From: Nemania diffusa
Taxonomy: Eukaryota > Ascomycota > Sordariomycetes > Xylariales > Xylariaceae
Direction: 5' to 3'
DNA: 64,000 bases
Assembly: GCA_038501195.1 (NCBI GenBank)
Contig: JBBPUQ010000006.1
Coordinates: forward strand, 124,001-188,000
The position numbers and the translations under genes were made by a program. Positions 33,517 to 46,248 of the stretch are shown piece after piece (position 1 is the stretch's first letter; each line of letters starts with the position of its first letter). The notes below the pieces were generated by a model. It had not been told where the DNA came from. It saw only the letters and a list, made by a program, of their open reading frames with translations, and ran no database searches.

Positions 33517-36500
33517 CGTACTAGCAGGAAGCTGTAACTGGTCGCCAACGGTGGGCGAGTTCGTACAGCGGGTTTCTGTATAATTGCTGCGCCAGACAAC
33601 GATCTATGGGATCCTTCAGAACATGCGATTTAGAAGGCTTTGTGGGCTATAATTCGTCTGCGTCGTCGAGTCGCTGTCCTCGGCGCAAGGTCGGGTCTAC
33701 TGCAGTTATGGCGAAGCCATGAGTTAGGTATATATGCCAGAATCGATGCGACGAGGTTGATGATACGGTCGATCCACTAAATGTCGCACTTCCGCAGACC
33801 GTGTTGACGGAGACGACGACGTGCTAGAAGAAGGCCGAGTCAAGTCTGCTATTAGGGTAACAGCAAGTTGGAGGTCGTGATTATTATTGCTATACCCGGG
33901 AATTTCGGAGCAATAATGATGGCCAACTTCGACAAGTCGGGAGATAGTGCGAAGCGCGCGCGCGCGCTGGGTGGATTCAGGTCAGGTTGCAGGCGGCTCA
34001 GGAGGCGCGCCGGGTTGGGCTTGTACCTGTTAGTAACACGGGTTGCAGGTCGCTAATTCGTGAGACGGCGCTTCACCACGAGTCAAGTTCAAGTGGTGGG
34101 TACAGTGCTATACTCTTGTATCCAACCGACTGGCCGTAGACTAGGTAATGCAAGCAATTAGTATCAGTATTATTATCAACATCGGTATCGAGCCTTGAAA
34201 TTAAGTAGGTAGGTAGTTATGTAGGTGTTGTGAGAATTGATCTGTTGGCACAGTTTCGTTCGTCGCAAAAGTGCGTACTGCTGCTTAATTATGTAACGGA
34301 ATGGGTGATAGCCGAGAAGTCCTACTCTCCCTCCCTCGCTCCCTTGTTGGGGTACCCTAGGTACTTACTTACTTAGACAAATGACACTGTTTTCCTTGCG
34401 ACGACTAGGCGTGCATTGATGATGTGTACTCTATACGTACGGAAAGTAAGTGTCAATATGACGATATTGAGGCAAGATGCAAGATATCGCAGAAATCAAA
34501 GCAACAAGGCTGGAAAAGGAGCGGAATGCGTTGTCGCCGAGGGTGTGGCTTGACGTAAAAAGCGTTGATGATTCTGCTGGGTAGTCTACTGTAGACAATG
34601 CACTGCTCTGCCTGTAACGTCTCAGGTACTAAGGTACTGAGGTACTGAGGCACTGACTGGTTGGGCGTTGTTGTGTTGTGCGGGAAGGGGAGAAATAGGC
34701 GACGGATGAGCCCGAGGATCAAGTGAGACGTGAGATCGGATCAGGGAAAGATTGGTATTAACAATGTCAATTGTATTGTGTGCTCGAAAGGAATGTTGAG
34801 TAGCCTCGAAGTGGTATCGAAGTGGGAATAGGAAATGTGAAATGTGAAATGGAGCGAATAAGAAAAGTGTCTGGGTCACTTTGGGTCCAGACAAAGAAAG
34901 AGAACCGAGTTTGTTGAAAGTCTTGAGAGGGACTCGCGAATACAAAAGAAGAAGTTGAGGTGGGGAGTTGGGGGATGATCGTGGCATACAGAGTACTGCG
35001 TGGTAGCTACATGTACCTACATGTACCTACATGTCATAGAAGTGGTACCTACCTCAGGTAGGATCAGAGGTACCTACAGCCGAAGAACGGTATCAAAATA
35101 TACCTGGGTACTTATACCACCTACCGAGACAGGTACTAGTGTACTATATTGTACCTTGCAGTTGAGTCCTTAGGTATACTAAATACAGCCCTGATCCGAC
35201 CCCTTTCAGCTTTCAGAAGATTAAATACCACGACCTACAGCCGATACCTGAGTACCTACCTAACCTGCTGTGCCACGGCCTGTGCACGTGTGAATGCCTG
35301 GGGGTTAAATTCTTCAAAGCCTGGCTTGTTCTGTTGTAGCAGCTATCAACAAAACAATTCGTCAATAAACGATGCTAAAGTAAGAGGTATTGGGAAATAG
35401 GTAGTGAAATTAGTGCTACAAAGAAGCTTAAGTGCAGTTGTGCAGTTAGTAATATAAATAGCTGCAACTCGTAATTTTGAACGGCATTGTTACCCGACTC
35501 TTGCATTCTGCATCTACATGGTACCTAATCCATTACAACATCAACTAGTCGTTGTATGTAATATTGAATTTTACAGGCAAGTCGTATGAATATTGTTCTT
35601 ATATTTACTTGTTGTCTATATAGCCAGGTTATCCCGTCCTATGGTACACAACAATAATTGACAACTCAGCGTACGCATAAGTACAAGTATGACAGCGACT
35701 GGAAACAAGCAGTCTCACCTTGTACGCAGGCTTGTATCAAAAATGACAGGGGTAGCAGCTAGCTCCGCTGCTCATTGGCGTCGTCAGCGCCGGCATCCCT
35801 GGTCTGTACCCGGCATTCCTAGAGCCTCGCTGAAGTTGCCCTGAACCCTTAAGAAGATCAAAACCCGACCCAGCATTACAAGTAGCTCAGACCCATCTCT
35901 TACTTAATCCAGTCTGAGGTATCGGGACTTTCATTGTCCTCTGACACAGCAAGAGATTACCAGGTTAATGGGTCAGTACTGTAATACAGTACAGTACGCA
36001 TATACGTCATGTTGATACATATGTAAATGCTCTCTCTCTCTAAACATGGTAATACCTAGTTCATTTCGTTACGGAGTACATGATGCCTCCATGTTTGATG
36101 GCCCCCAAGCTCCGAGCTAAATACGCTGTCATCCTGTCAAAGTAAAGCGTAATTCTAAACATGCTGCATTAGGACACGCAAATCCAGAGGCTTGTTTCAA
36201 CCTAGAAACATTAGGTACTTATTTGGCCGTCCACATCACTTGGCAATAACACCCCGTGCCTGTCTATGGCATTCCACAACGCGCAAGCGGCCAGCTGCAA
36301 GCTAGACATTGGCAAAATCAAATCATAGGCACCTCGGATAGCGAGTTGCCGTGTCAGCTAGTACTGCTACGATATTATAGGCACACATTTCTGACCTGCT
36401 GAAAGGGCCTAATCTTACGACCCGAATCAGTCAGGGTAGCTGGTGGTTAGTACCGAAGGTAATAATGAATTACATAGGGCAGACACCTCCGATTCGGCTA

Positions 36501-36845
36501 GGTAATTGAAGCGAGTTCGCTGAGCGCAACAAAATACTAGGTACGTACCTATCTATTTACAGCGGGGTACCTACAGCGCAGTGGGGTAGCTTTTGAGCTG
36601 TCCGTTCCATGTGGGGGTAAATTGGAAGATGGAGCAGAGAGATAGCGCCACATACTCTGTACGAGCCACATTAGTCTATGCGTAGCTGATACCTAGCCAC
36701 ATCACACTGTGGGGCTTGAAAAGGACCCTGGACTTTCGTCATTGACATCACCAATGTGATACCGAGGCCGCAAAAATACTCGGTCAATTACACCATAACT
36801 CCTACAACCTAAGGTCGTCCTGTGCTAAACACTATTTCGCACAAT
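33517..36845. other. 3.3-kb divergent intergenic region with short repeats
   Basis: Between the chitin synthase activator and CBP4. No protein gene supported. It holds a (CG)n run at about 33954-33967, GTAGGTAGGTAG near 34205, GGGTACCCTAGGTACTTACTTAC near 34350 (described, not a named element), a decamer CATGTACCTA repeated about 3 times at 35007-35034, and CT runs near 36031. Long leader sequences are likely, given the GA/CT-rich stretch upstream of 33516. Confidence 0.45.
35007..35034. repeat. Short tandem repeat, CATGTACCTA unit
   Basis: Nearly three perfect copies of a 10-bp unit followed by a broader cluster of GGTACCTACC words to about 35130. Confidence 0.7.
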
Positions 36846-37561
36846 ATGGCAGCCAAATCAGGGCGGTTAGCTATACGGCTCAAGATGCTCGCCGTGTAAG
36901 CAGTCTCTCCCATCGCAGGTGACTTTACTAGACACCATCACCCAGCCCCAGCTACAGTACAGCATAGAGCCAGTGCAGCTGATGTTTCCCGGGATTGTCG
37001 TAACAGCGGTGGTGCAGTATGCGTCGGTGGCCCGGCCTTCGTGATGTGGGTGCAACCGACGGACGAAGAGCTCTTCAAGCGATACAGCCCCGAGCTACAG
37101 AAGAAGAGCCTTGAGGGCCGGTATGAGAGACAAAAAGAGTTCGACGACTTCGTCACCAAATTGAAAGAATTTTCGAAATCCGACAAGCCAAGTATGCGAA
37201 CCCTCTACCCCGGCTTGCCGATTTCTTCTACCACTGCCCCAGATCTAGACACATCCAAGCAACGATAGACGCACTACCCCGTGTTATAGGTCTCTAGCTA
37301 ACGACTGGGATAATAATGATAGTATGGACGGTGCAGGAAGAAGCGATCCGAAAACTGAAAGAGGAATCGCTAAAGCAGGATTTTAAAAACGCAGAAGAGG
37401 CAAAAGCGATACAGGAGGCTATGAGAAAAGAGGCTGGGTTGGTAAAGGGCGCAGAAGAGTCACAGAGCACAGAGAAGTCGAAGCTCCAAATTGCTGAAGA
37501 GGCAAAAGCAAGACAGGAGGTTATGAGAAAAGAGGCCGGACTATTAAAGAGCGCTGGGTAG
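36846..37561 (+). CDS. CBP4: Cytochrome bc1 assembly factor CBP4
   Basis: Three exons, 36846-36895, 37007-37191 and 37323-37561, give 157 residues. Exon 1 codes a short basic N-terminus ending RLKMLAV. Splicing leads into the single hydrophobic segment [13 protein letters not shown], then [17 protein letters not shown] and [17 protein letters not shown], and after intron 2 IWTVQEEA. These are the classic CBP4 blocks. Introns: 111 nt (GTAAGC donor) and 131 nt (GTATGC donor, AGCTAAC branch). CBP4 is an inner mitochondrial membrane protein needed, with Cbp3/Cbp6, for cytochrome b assembly into complex III. The C-terminal half is a Lys/Glu/Ala-rich coiled coil that contains two near-identical repeats (EEAKA...MRKEAGL), an apparent internal duplication. 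Confidence 0.93.
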
Positions 37562-37895
37562 TCAGGAAGCACTGGAAAGTCAAAGCTGATTGACAATCCT
37601 ATACCCCAAGACTTCAACCAGCTATCCCTTAAAGAAAAGAAAAATTTGTATCATCATCGTGTCTGTGGATATACATGTGCTTTGGAGGACTTGAAGGGGT
37701 TTGGCGTTTAAAAAAATCGGTGATAACAACGGAGGCAGTTTATACGCTCGGTCCTGCTCCGTATATATGATGTATTATACTATTATATGAATCTCTATGA
37801 TGCCCGAAAATTATACATATCAATTACGATCCCACAAGTAAATACTGGCGATGCAATATTCACATCGCACACGTGAGTAACGGCAGCTTCTTCGA
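37562..37895. other. Short convergent intergenic
   Basis: 334 bp between the CBP4 and SET gene stops, AT-rich. Nothing else seen. Confidence 0.4.
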
Positions 37896-39115
37896 TCACG
37901 TTTTAGTTTCCTGCTCTAAGCTCGCTATCCTGGTATCAAGCAACACCCTCGTTTGCGCCCACCTCTCCAACAAGAGATTCCTCTGGAGCTCATCTCTAAC
38001 CTCCACCAGCCTGACCCTCTCTACCATACCATCTACCCTCGCCCCATACTCCCTCAACAACTCCAGCAACAACGCATCAACAGCGCCCTGACTCGCCTCA
38101 CCATCATCACTCCCATTAACAAAGCGCATCCACTCGCCGACCTTGCAGTATAGCAACCTGAGCGCAACCTGCGTGCGATGACACACCGTCTCAGCATCAA
38201 GCACATACCGCCCCAGAAACCCCGCCTCCTCCAGCCTCTCCCTCTGCCCCTCATCGAACCTCTCGAGCACGACCTCATCAAGCGCGACCTCGTCCCAGCA
38301 ATTCGGGCACATCACAAACCCGTACTCGACAAGCAAGAAGTCGCCCCCATGCCGCCCATAGCAAATCTTGACCTCGTCCCCCGCCTTATACGCCCTCGTG
38401 GCGCGGAACGCGAACCCGTCGCCGCCAAACGCGGCATGGCACCCGTCGACATCGCCGTGATTGAACAGGTCCGCGACGGGCTGCAGCGCGAGGTGGTCCT
38501 CGCGCGTGGCGCCGCGCCGGCGCTTGAGCGCGGCGTTGAGGTAGTAGAAGGTGCGCGAGTTGACGAGGAGCCAGGCGTGTCTGTACGCATCCCCCTCCTT
38601 CCCGAGAGCAGGGAAGGCGGCGGCGGCGGCGGCGCGGTCGCGCGCGAACTTGGCGCGCTGCACGTCCAGCAGCTCGCGGGCGCGGCGCGGGAGGAGCGCC
38701 TGCAGGCTCGGTGGCCAGGTCAGCGGCATGCCGGCGAGGTCGGCGGGGCGCGGGACGACGGCGTCCCACGGCGCGTAGCGGCCGCTGGCGTCGAGGGCTA
38801 GGTCCGCGGCGAGGATGCCGTGCACCGAGATGGTGGTGGTGGGTTCCGAGAGCTTGCGCAAGCGGGCCTTGGGCACTGTGGAGAGGGTGCGGAGACAGCG
38901 TGTTGGGACGTCGAGGACGATCTCGTCTGTCTTTTTTTTTGCGGGTTCGTATGTTAGTTTGGAGCTTTGAGTGTATGTGTGAGACGGAGGCTTACTTGTA
39001 TGTCGCGCGTTGCGAGCACGCCGATGCCGCGTCCGGGTATGCGCTCTGGCGCTATGCCGTTGAGCTTCACGCCGTGGCTTGTTGCCCAGTCTATGAGTTC
39101 TTGGATAGGATCCAT
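37896..39115 (-). CDS. SET-domain lysine methyltransferase (SETD6/RKM-like)
   Basis: Two exons, complement 38996-39115 and 37896-38930, give 384 residues. The 65-nt intron has a GTAAGC donor, an AACTAAC branch and an acceptor at the end of an A run (AAAAAG). It joins RDIQ to TDEIVLDVPT, as in the family. Exon 1 carries the GRGIGV motif that opens the SET domain. VADLFNHGDVDG (NH at 197-198) and GDEVKICYG (Y231) form the AdoMet and catalytic site. An insert sits between the halves, as in rubisco-LSMT-like SET enzymes that methylate ribosomal proteins or other non-histone targets. The NH motif reads NHGDVDGC rather than the usual NHxxxxN. Most of exon 2 is very GC-rich. The target is unknown. 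Confidence 0.9.
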
Positions 39116-40246
39116 ATTTTTTCCTTTCCAACTTTTCCAATTTTTGTTCTATCTCTTTTTCCTCTAGGGTATTATAACTATAGATTTATGTTGTATAATA
39201 AATAATTGGTCGCTGGACCGCAGGAAACCGATATTAAATCAAATTCATACCATTTACTTCGTTCGTTATAATATGCTTGTGTAGGATTGAGTAAAGGCTA
39301 AGTTGTATTGATGTTTGTTCCGTTAAGCGGATGTTGAATCGGCCTTGGAGCACGCGAAATTCTCCACCCGGAACCGGTTCATCTGGCCCGGGTGCTCGTT
39401 CGGCGTCTAGAGAGGGGACCCACCCATGATGCACCAATAGGCTAAGTATTAGGTAGTTAGAAATTGTTGTATTATAGAAATCGCGAATTATAGGATTGTA
39501 GGAAGAACCACGAACAAGACAGACTAAAGAAAATAATAAGAGAGAGAGAGAGATTCCCTGAGGATGAATACCGAAACTGGGCATCATGATATTGAAAATA
39601 CAGTATAATACCTACTTACCTAGGTAGGTACTCACCGCACATTTACAACTATATCGACCTACACCCAGGTACAATTCGAGCTACATTATCTCCTACATAT
39701 GGAGGGTATACTTACACGGTTCTCAATTAGTAGCGTATGAGCGCTCTCTATTACATGTATGTAAATAAAGACTATCTATATTGGTATGTAGATAGTCGTA
39801 CACGTATGACTCTGTATCACAGTGTCATCTTGGAGTCTTGGACTCTATCCCTCGGCGAGATGCTTAAGTCCGCCATAAGACCGGGCTTAGGGATAAGGAA
39901 TAAGTGGAATCAGCGGCTCCCCCACCACTTTAACCTACCTACAGAAGGCACCTATCTACCTAGACCTAGGTAGCTCTCCCCGGAAGAGTATCAATGCCGT
40001 CATGTGTGTCTCTTGCGTAACATAATATTTAGCCGTAACTCAATGGTCTTTGATCCTCACAACTCAGGTAAAGATAGGGCAGCGTGAGCCAACAGAGCAT
40101 GTCTATAGCGCTTCACCTCACCCAGCCAAACTGAATCAACAGCTCCAAGCCATCAGAGTTCTTATCAGTGCCAAGACCGCCTTTTCGTGAACATCCCGGT
40201 GGTACCGGACCAAATCACGCTATCTATCTGCATAGAACTCACCACA
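39116..40246. other. Divergent intergenic, SET gene and WD40 gene
   Basis: 1.1 kb with a GA microsatellite at about 39539-39553 and the palindromic motif ACCTAGGTAGGTAGGT-like near 39610-39630, again near 39935-39972. No gene supported. Confidence 0.45.
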
Positions 40247-42454
40247 ATGAGTAGCCCAAGGTCTCGGTCGGAGGATCTGGAGGACCGTCATACGGACCGC
40301 TACTTTGACGCTGAAGAAGACGAGGAGAACGAGGATGACGACCCCGACTATGAAGGAGATGGAGCGGATGGTGACGAGGATGAGCGAGACGAGGACTCCG
40401 AACCTTTTGACGAAACCGACGAGTTTCACGGTACACTTTGCATCTTTTGTATGAATGCCCTGGCCTTCGCTAACATGAGAGATTCTAGATGCTGAGGAGG
40501 GAAACATCGGCTTTATCGTGCAGATAGGTGGCGATGAGGGGCAAGGCGGTGAGGCTTCAGAAGAAGCCACTGCTGAACAATACGCCGTTGAGAGGCGAAT
40601 CATCAACCTCATAACTAGTGCGTATCCCGCTACCTCCCTGATTTTCCCCGTTCCTGACACATCGGCAGACGTAGGCCGTCGCGTTGGATCAGTCTCACAC
40701 CGCGAGCTCTTGAATCTGCTACAAGGCCGGAGTCACGACGAGGATGACGACGAGAATGACGGCGGCGGTCGTTGGGGTCATAGGTTTCGGAGACGACGAC
40801 CCTTAAATAGGGGCCAATTCCCCAAGATCCCGAGTGACAAGGGGAGGGAGCTGATGAACTCGGGGAGTTTCGGCGCTAACGACATTTCGTCTCCCTTGAG
40901 GAAGAAGAAGCAGTTGGCACGACGCATACTAGACCGCGAGCTAGGTATAGGCGATAGGTCTTACCGAAGATTAAATCAGGGCGTGATAGCACAGGTGAGT
41001 TTTACTAGACGAACATTTAGGTGCTTCTACTAATCCACCTAGTCTATGATCCCTAGTTCGAACGCTGATATGATCATTAACTACAATGAGAACGTCTACT
41101 CTGGCCAATTTTCAGCTGATGGAAACTTCTTTTACGCTTGTGTCAAGGACTTTAAAGTGCGCATGTACGATACGTCCAACCCGTACAATTGGAGGCACTA
41201 CAAGACCGTAGCATTCCCATTAGGATCATGGACCCTAACCGATGCGTCGCTGAGTCCAGATAACAAATGGCTGGCGTACACATCTATTCAAAGCAATGTC
41301 TGCCTCGCACCCACAGATCCAAACGATACAGGAGACCCGTACACCCTAAATTTATCTGACCACGGCGCCCGAGGAAGTCTATGGGGCGACTCGTTCGGTA
41401 TCTGGTCTATCCGCTTCTCAGGCGACGGCCGCGAGCTTGTCGCCGGGACAAATGCGCACTCTATCATCGTATACGACATCGAGTCTCGGCAGGTTCTGCA
41501 CCACATCAAGGGCCACGACGATGACGTAAATGCGGTGTGTTTCGCGGACAAGTCGTCGCCCCACATCCTGTACTCGGGCAGCGACGACACGACGATCAAG
41601 GTCTGGGACCGGCGTAGCATGGGCGACGGGCGCGAGGCTGGGGCCTTCGTGGGGCACATCGAAGGGCTGACGTACATCGACAGCAAGGATGACGGGCGCT
41701 ACCTGCTCAGCAACGGCAAGGACCAGACCATGAAGCTGTGGGACCTTAAGATGATGTACTCGTCGACGCAGTTTGAGAACAAGAACCCGCGGCAGCACAC
41801 GTCATACAGCGAGTTCGACTACCGGTGGAGCAAGTTCAACGACTCCGACTGGTTCCCGCACCCGGACGACAATTCGGTGGTGACATTCCGTGGCCACAAG
41901 GTGCTCCGCACGCTGATCCGGTGCCACTTCTCGCCGCCGAGCAGCACCAACTCGCGTTACGTGTACTCGGGCTCGCACGATGGCAAGGTGCACATTTGGA
42001 ACATGGACGCTACACCCGTGGACCCCATCGACGTCAAACAGGCGACGTCTCAGCAGAAGTCGAGGACTGGGGCATATCGGCATCGGTATGAGGGACGCGG
42101 CCCGCCGGGTTGGGCGACCATTGTGCGCGATGCTAGCTGGCATCCTACAGCGCCGTTCATAGCCGGTAAGTTGAACTGCATATTACATACAACGTTTACA
42201 GATGACGAGCAGATCGGAGCTAACAGGCATCAATAGCATCCTCTTTGAACGGCTGGGATAATAGGGTTGGCACAGTCTCGCTGCACGCATTCAACGAAGG
42301 AAACCTAGATGAAGGCTCCCCTGAGATGGGCATGGGATACGACGAAAAAATGCAACAAGTGAGCGGTGAAGATGATGATGACGATGACGATGAAGACGAC
42401 GACGACGACGAAGACGGAGAAGAAGATGATGATACCGGCTTTGGATGGCAATGA
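40247..42454 (+). CDS. WD40 protein, DCAF11/WDR23 (LEC14B) homologue
   Basis: Four exons, 40247-40430, 40489-40994, 41043-42165 and 42237-42454, give 676 residues. Introns are 58, 48 and 71 nt, with GTACAC, GTGAGT and GTAAGT donors. The joins give DETDEFH-DAEEGNIG, IAQ-SMIPSS and PFIA-ASSLNGWD. The N-terminus is acidic. The central part has about seven WD40 units (e.g. ILYSGSDDTTIKVWD, YLLSNGKDQTMKLWD, YVYSGSHDGKVHIWN) with the HVGL-type spacing of DCAF11. DCAF11 is a substrate receptor of CUL4-DDB1 ubiquitin ligases. The C-terminus is an Asp/Glu run. The ATG at 40247 has a CACAATG context. The role in this fungus is inferred by family. Confidence 0.92.
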
Positions 42455-43037
42455 ATTGCATGGTAATGAAACGATATTTGATGATTATACAATTCATTTC
42501 CACTCTCACGATTCTTAGATCAAGGCCACCCCGATCGTTTCCCGATATACATACAGATACAGATATCCTACAGATCATAGTAGGGGCACGACAGGACCTA
42601 GTTAGTAAAGATAGGTAAACCCAGGCATTAGTGGACAAGGCATCCAGATCATAGCAATCAATATTCGAGTGTTTTATGTTCTCTAAACCCCTCGCCCAAG
42701 TCGCGCCAATGCAATTTTGTACATATAAGTGACATAGGCAGTAAAAGGTAACAATAGTATGAGCCCATAACCCGCACGCCGGTACTATGCTCCGAGCACC
42801 ATTTTACGTCTCAGGCCAACCCTGAGCTAAACGAGGTTCCTCTCGATCTGGCCTAGGGTTTTGGTTTTGGTTTTGGTTTATCAGCATCATTATGTATCCC
42901 GCCAGACCACCCTTAGTCGCGATTGGTTGGTATCAGCAGGGTGGTGGTTGCGGTATCGTGTCGTTCTCTCGCCATCTCCATACGTCCCCCCTGGTATTTT
43001 CGACATCCAATTCTCTTCTCCTGTCTCGACAATATGC
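42455..43037. other. Intergenic, convergent
   Basis: Between the WD40 and SEC61-gamma stops. It contains the GGTTTT repeat listed separately. Otherwise nothing. Confidence 0.4.
42857..42879. repeat. (GGTTTT)n short repeat
   Basis: Almost four copies of GGTTTT in a row in the 3' intergenic region. Simple repeat with no known role here. Confidence 0.8.
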
Positions 43038-43386
43038 TTATGCTCCTCCTACCAGGACGTTGTTGACGGGGATGTGAACTACAAAGGACCATATTATTAG
43101 ACTACGTCCATATCGACGTGTAGAGCGTGGGCAAGTATCGGGTTGTACGCACTCAGCTTGACGAGGTAACCAATAGCACCCATGACCTACGTGTGCATGT
43201 TAGTTGGAACTTGCTCGTGCTCTTGGTGGGTATTCATCTCGGGCATACCACGAAGCCAACGCCGACAGCCTGGCAGATCTTTATGTACTCGTTGCGATCG
43301 GGCTTGGTGCAGCGGTTGATGAACTGTGTGCCGTCCTTGACGAAGTCCTTCTGGACGTCGAAGAATTCTGTTATTTGGTCGGCCAT
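43038..43386 (-). CDS. SSS1: Sec61 translocon gamma subunit
   Basis: Three exons, complement 43249-43386, 43153-43186 and 43038-43078, give 70 residues, the normal size of SSS1/Sec61 gamma. Exon 1 encodes MADQITEFFDVQKDFVKDGT and the conserved cytosolic helix (CTKPDRNEYIKI). Exons 2 and 3 (11 codons plus, and 13 codons plus stop) complete the single tail-anchored membrane helix VMGAIGYLVKLIHIPVNNVL. Introns are 62 nt (GTATGC donor, AACTAAC branch) and 74 nt (GTGCGT donor). The protein forms the ER protein-conducting channel with Sec61 alpha and beta. It is unusually intron-dense for its size, and all joins agree with the near-invariant family sequence. Confidence 0.96.
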
Positions 43387-45057
43387 TTTGTGTGTATTTG
43401 AGTTTGTAAAGGGTCGACGAGAATGAATTGAGATATGTAAGGTGAGGTATTGCTCGGTAGATGGAGTCGAGAGTAGGTAGGTAGAATTATTGTTTGTCGA
43501 AATGCGATGCGAAGGTAGAACGTGATGCGCTGTCCAGAGCTCTGCGCTAGGTACCTAAAAAGATGCGGCCAGATTTCCCCTGGCTGTAGGTACAGACAGG
43601 TGTACTTCAAGTGGCCAATCAGGGAGAAAGCCGGTGTCTGCGCCACAAGGCCCGGGGACGCATAAGCCACAAAGCCACAGGCCAGTTGAGCCTCATTTCT
43701 ACCAAGTGCCCCGGAAGTTCCCCGTACAAGACACCATAAACCCCTTTTAAATCCAATAATTACAGTGGGTCGGTGTTCTATGTACAGAAGCCCTGCGTGC
43801 TTTTAGGTGGGGATTATTATATCTAATACCTATGCGTAGGTATACAATTAGATAAGTACCTACCGAATGTACCTACATGTTCGCAACACGCTACCTATCC
43901 GTAAGTAGTTTAGGTACCGAGCCAGGCAGGCAGGCACCTAATTTGAAGCTACCTTACGGCGACCTTACTTGAAGTACATACTCCGAACAGCCTTCATCTC
44001 CATCTTTTTCTACCTGTCGTACCAAAATCATGTCATCGGCGTTCACTGGTCTCTCTCGATCTTTGTTACTCAATACTCTCACCATCACTATAGCTGCTTA
44101 CTGACGCTATTGATCCCCTTCTACAATACTCTTTACAAACCTTGCCCGTCTCTATTTCTTCTCTCGATACGAACTTAATTCGACACCTAATCTCTACCAG
44201 CAGCGGCCCATCACTATCTTCAGCAACAACATCACAACTAGGCTCGACTCGGCTCGGCTCGATTAACCATCATCTCCTCTTTATGCGACTACCCGCTGTT
44301 AGTTTCACCTAATACGCATTCTTCGGCTAACACAAGCAATCATATACACGCGCGGCCATACGCAGACGCAGACGCAGACAGAGATATACGGAGGTTGATT
44401 GTTGACTGTTGATCGAAGGAACTAGGCTCACTATTACAAACGTTGTCGTCCAATCCAGGTTCTTTTTTCTTTTTCTTTCGAGCAACTGCCAAATATCTAG
44501 TTGCCTGTCTGCCTGTATTCTTCGCATCATCTTTTCACGTCCCAAGACCAAGATCTGGACAGTATACACCGGCTCGCGTGTATCTAGGGAGACCTGGCCG
44601 AGATTGCGAGCACAGAGCTTCGTCTTGACATCTTCATTGATTCAAACGTTCGTCACAGCTGGAAAGCTGGTGTCTTGTTCCGCATTTTTTTCTGCCTACG
44701 ACCGTCGTTGAGACGGGGCGAGAAACTCAGAATTAGAAACTCAGAGATACCTGAGAGAGAGAGAGGGAGAGGGAGGAGTTTTCCCGCAGTCGACGGTTCA
44801 ACGTGTACGTATAGTTCTATGTCCTGTGAGAGATCTTTCTCCTTTTTATTTCCGAGTCTTTTCTCTGGGTGTTCCTTTTTTTTTTTTTTTTTCAAGATGT
44901 ACTCTTATAGATGACTGATACAATGGACCAAAAGACGCCAGGAACTTCTTGTATCTTACTCTGAATACACTCAGTTGCTGGATACCACTTATCCCGTCCC
45001 TCTGACTACATACTACCTTGCAGCTTCATAACTTACAGTCGTACCGTATCTCTAACC
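43387..45057. other. Divergent intergenic with pyrimidine tracts and poly-T
   Basis: 1.7 kb between SEC61-gamma and the RRM gene. CT/GA-rich stretches (GAGA at about 44755-44776) and a 17-T run at 44876-44892 suggest promoter and long 5' leader sequence. GTACCTACC motifs lie near 43850-43935. No gene supported. Confidence 0.45.
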
Positions 45058-46248
45058 ATGGCCGACGAGGATTTTGAGATTGACGTTTATGGTGACGCCA
45101 CCGCCGATACCGACTCCAAAGTTGGCGACGCGAATACCCAAGCCTATGATAGCAATACGAGTATTACGATTGCCAACGGTTCCAACGCCCCAGAATCCGT
45201 CAACAATGATAGTAGTGCCAACCACCACAGCAACTATGATACGAGAGATCAACACAACATGGATGGTCATGAAGACCATAGTGCCCCGGCAAGGCAATAT
45301 CAGCAAGGAATCAAGCGAAAGGGAGACTCTGATGATAGGCCAATCCACCCCGGCGCCACAAACTGTCTTCTACTCTCAGACCTGAACTGGTGGACAACTG
45401 ACGACGATATCCGTGGCTGGGTCACCCACGCTTCGTGCGAGGACGAGCTGAAGGACATTACATTTAGTGAACACAAGGTAAACGGGAAAAGCAAAGGGTG
45501 CGCTCAACCTTCTCACATAGTCAGAATATGACAGATTCTGACGGCAAATTATAGGCAGGCTTATCTTGAGTTCTCGTCCCAACAAGCAGCAACTGCCGCC
45601 AAACAGCAAATCGAATCAGCAGGCTCGGAGGGCACACAGCCCGGAGGGAAGAAGCACAGTGTCATATTCTCCAGCCCCGTTACCAACCCCTTCCGCACTT
45701 TACCGAAAGATGCGCCTGCTAGAGGAAAAGACAATCCGACTTCGCGAGGCGGTGCCGGCGGAAACTTCAACGACCGCGGCGGCGGTAACTTCAGAGGCCG
45801 TGGCAACTTTAATGGGCCTCGGGGTGGATTCAACCGTAACTTTGCAGGAGGTAACATGGGAGGTGGCGGTGGAGGTGGCGGCGGCTTCCATAACAACAAT
45901 AACATGGGCGGCGGTGGTGGCTTCGGCAATAACATGGGCGGAGGCGGCGGCTTCGGCTTCGGGAACATGGGCGGCGGAGGCGGAGGCGGCTTTGGCTTCC
46001 GCGGGGGCATGATGGGCGGAGGCATGGGTGGAGGCATGCGAGGAGGGGGCATGCGCGGCGGGCGAGGCGGCAACATGGGTCCCGGCATGAACCCCGGAGT
46101 TGGCGGTGGCATGAACAACGGTATGATGGGCATGGGGATGCCTATGATGGGCTTTCAACAGCCACCCTTCGGCCCGGCATTCTTCGGCGGCAACCAGCAG
46201 ACGGATTGGCAGAATCCTCATGGCGCCAAACGACCGCGGGGTGAATAG
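45058..46248 (+). CDS. RRM protein with Gly-rich tail, CPSF6/CFIm68-like
   Basis: Two exons, 45058-45497 and 45555-46248, give 377 residues. The 57-nt intron has a GTGCGC donor and CTGAC branch. It joins NGKSKG to QAYLEFS, rebuilding the RNP1 motif of the RRM. RNP2 is NCLLLSDLNWW. The N-terminus is acidic and Asn/Asp-rich. The C-terminal half is dominated by Gly, Met, Asn and Phe (GGGGFGFGNMGGG-type runs) with RGG/RGR-like elements. The CPSF6/7-type RRM with the LxWWTTDDD segment suggests a role in mRNA 3' end formation as part of a CFIm-like factor. The low-complexity tail suggests phase separation or nuclear speckle targeting. Start ACCATG. Confidence 0.85.
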
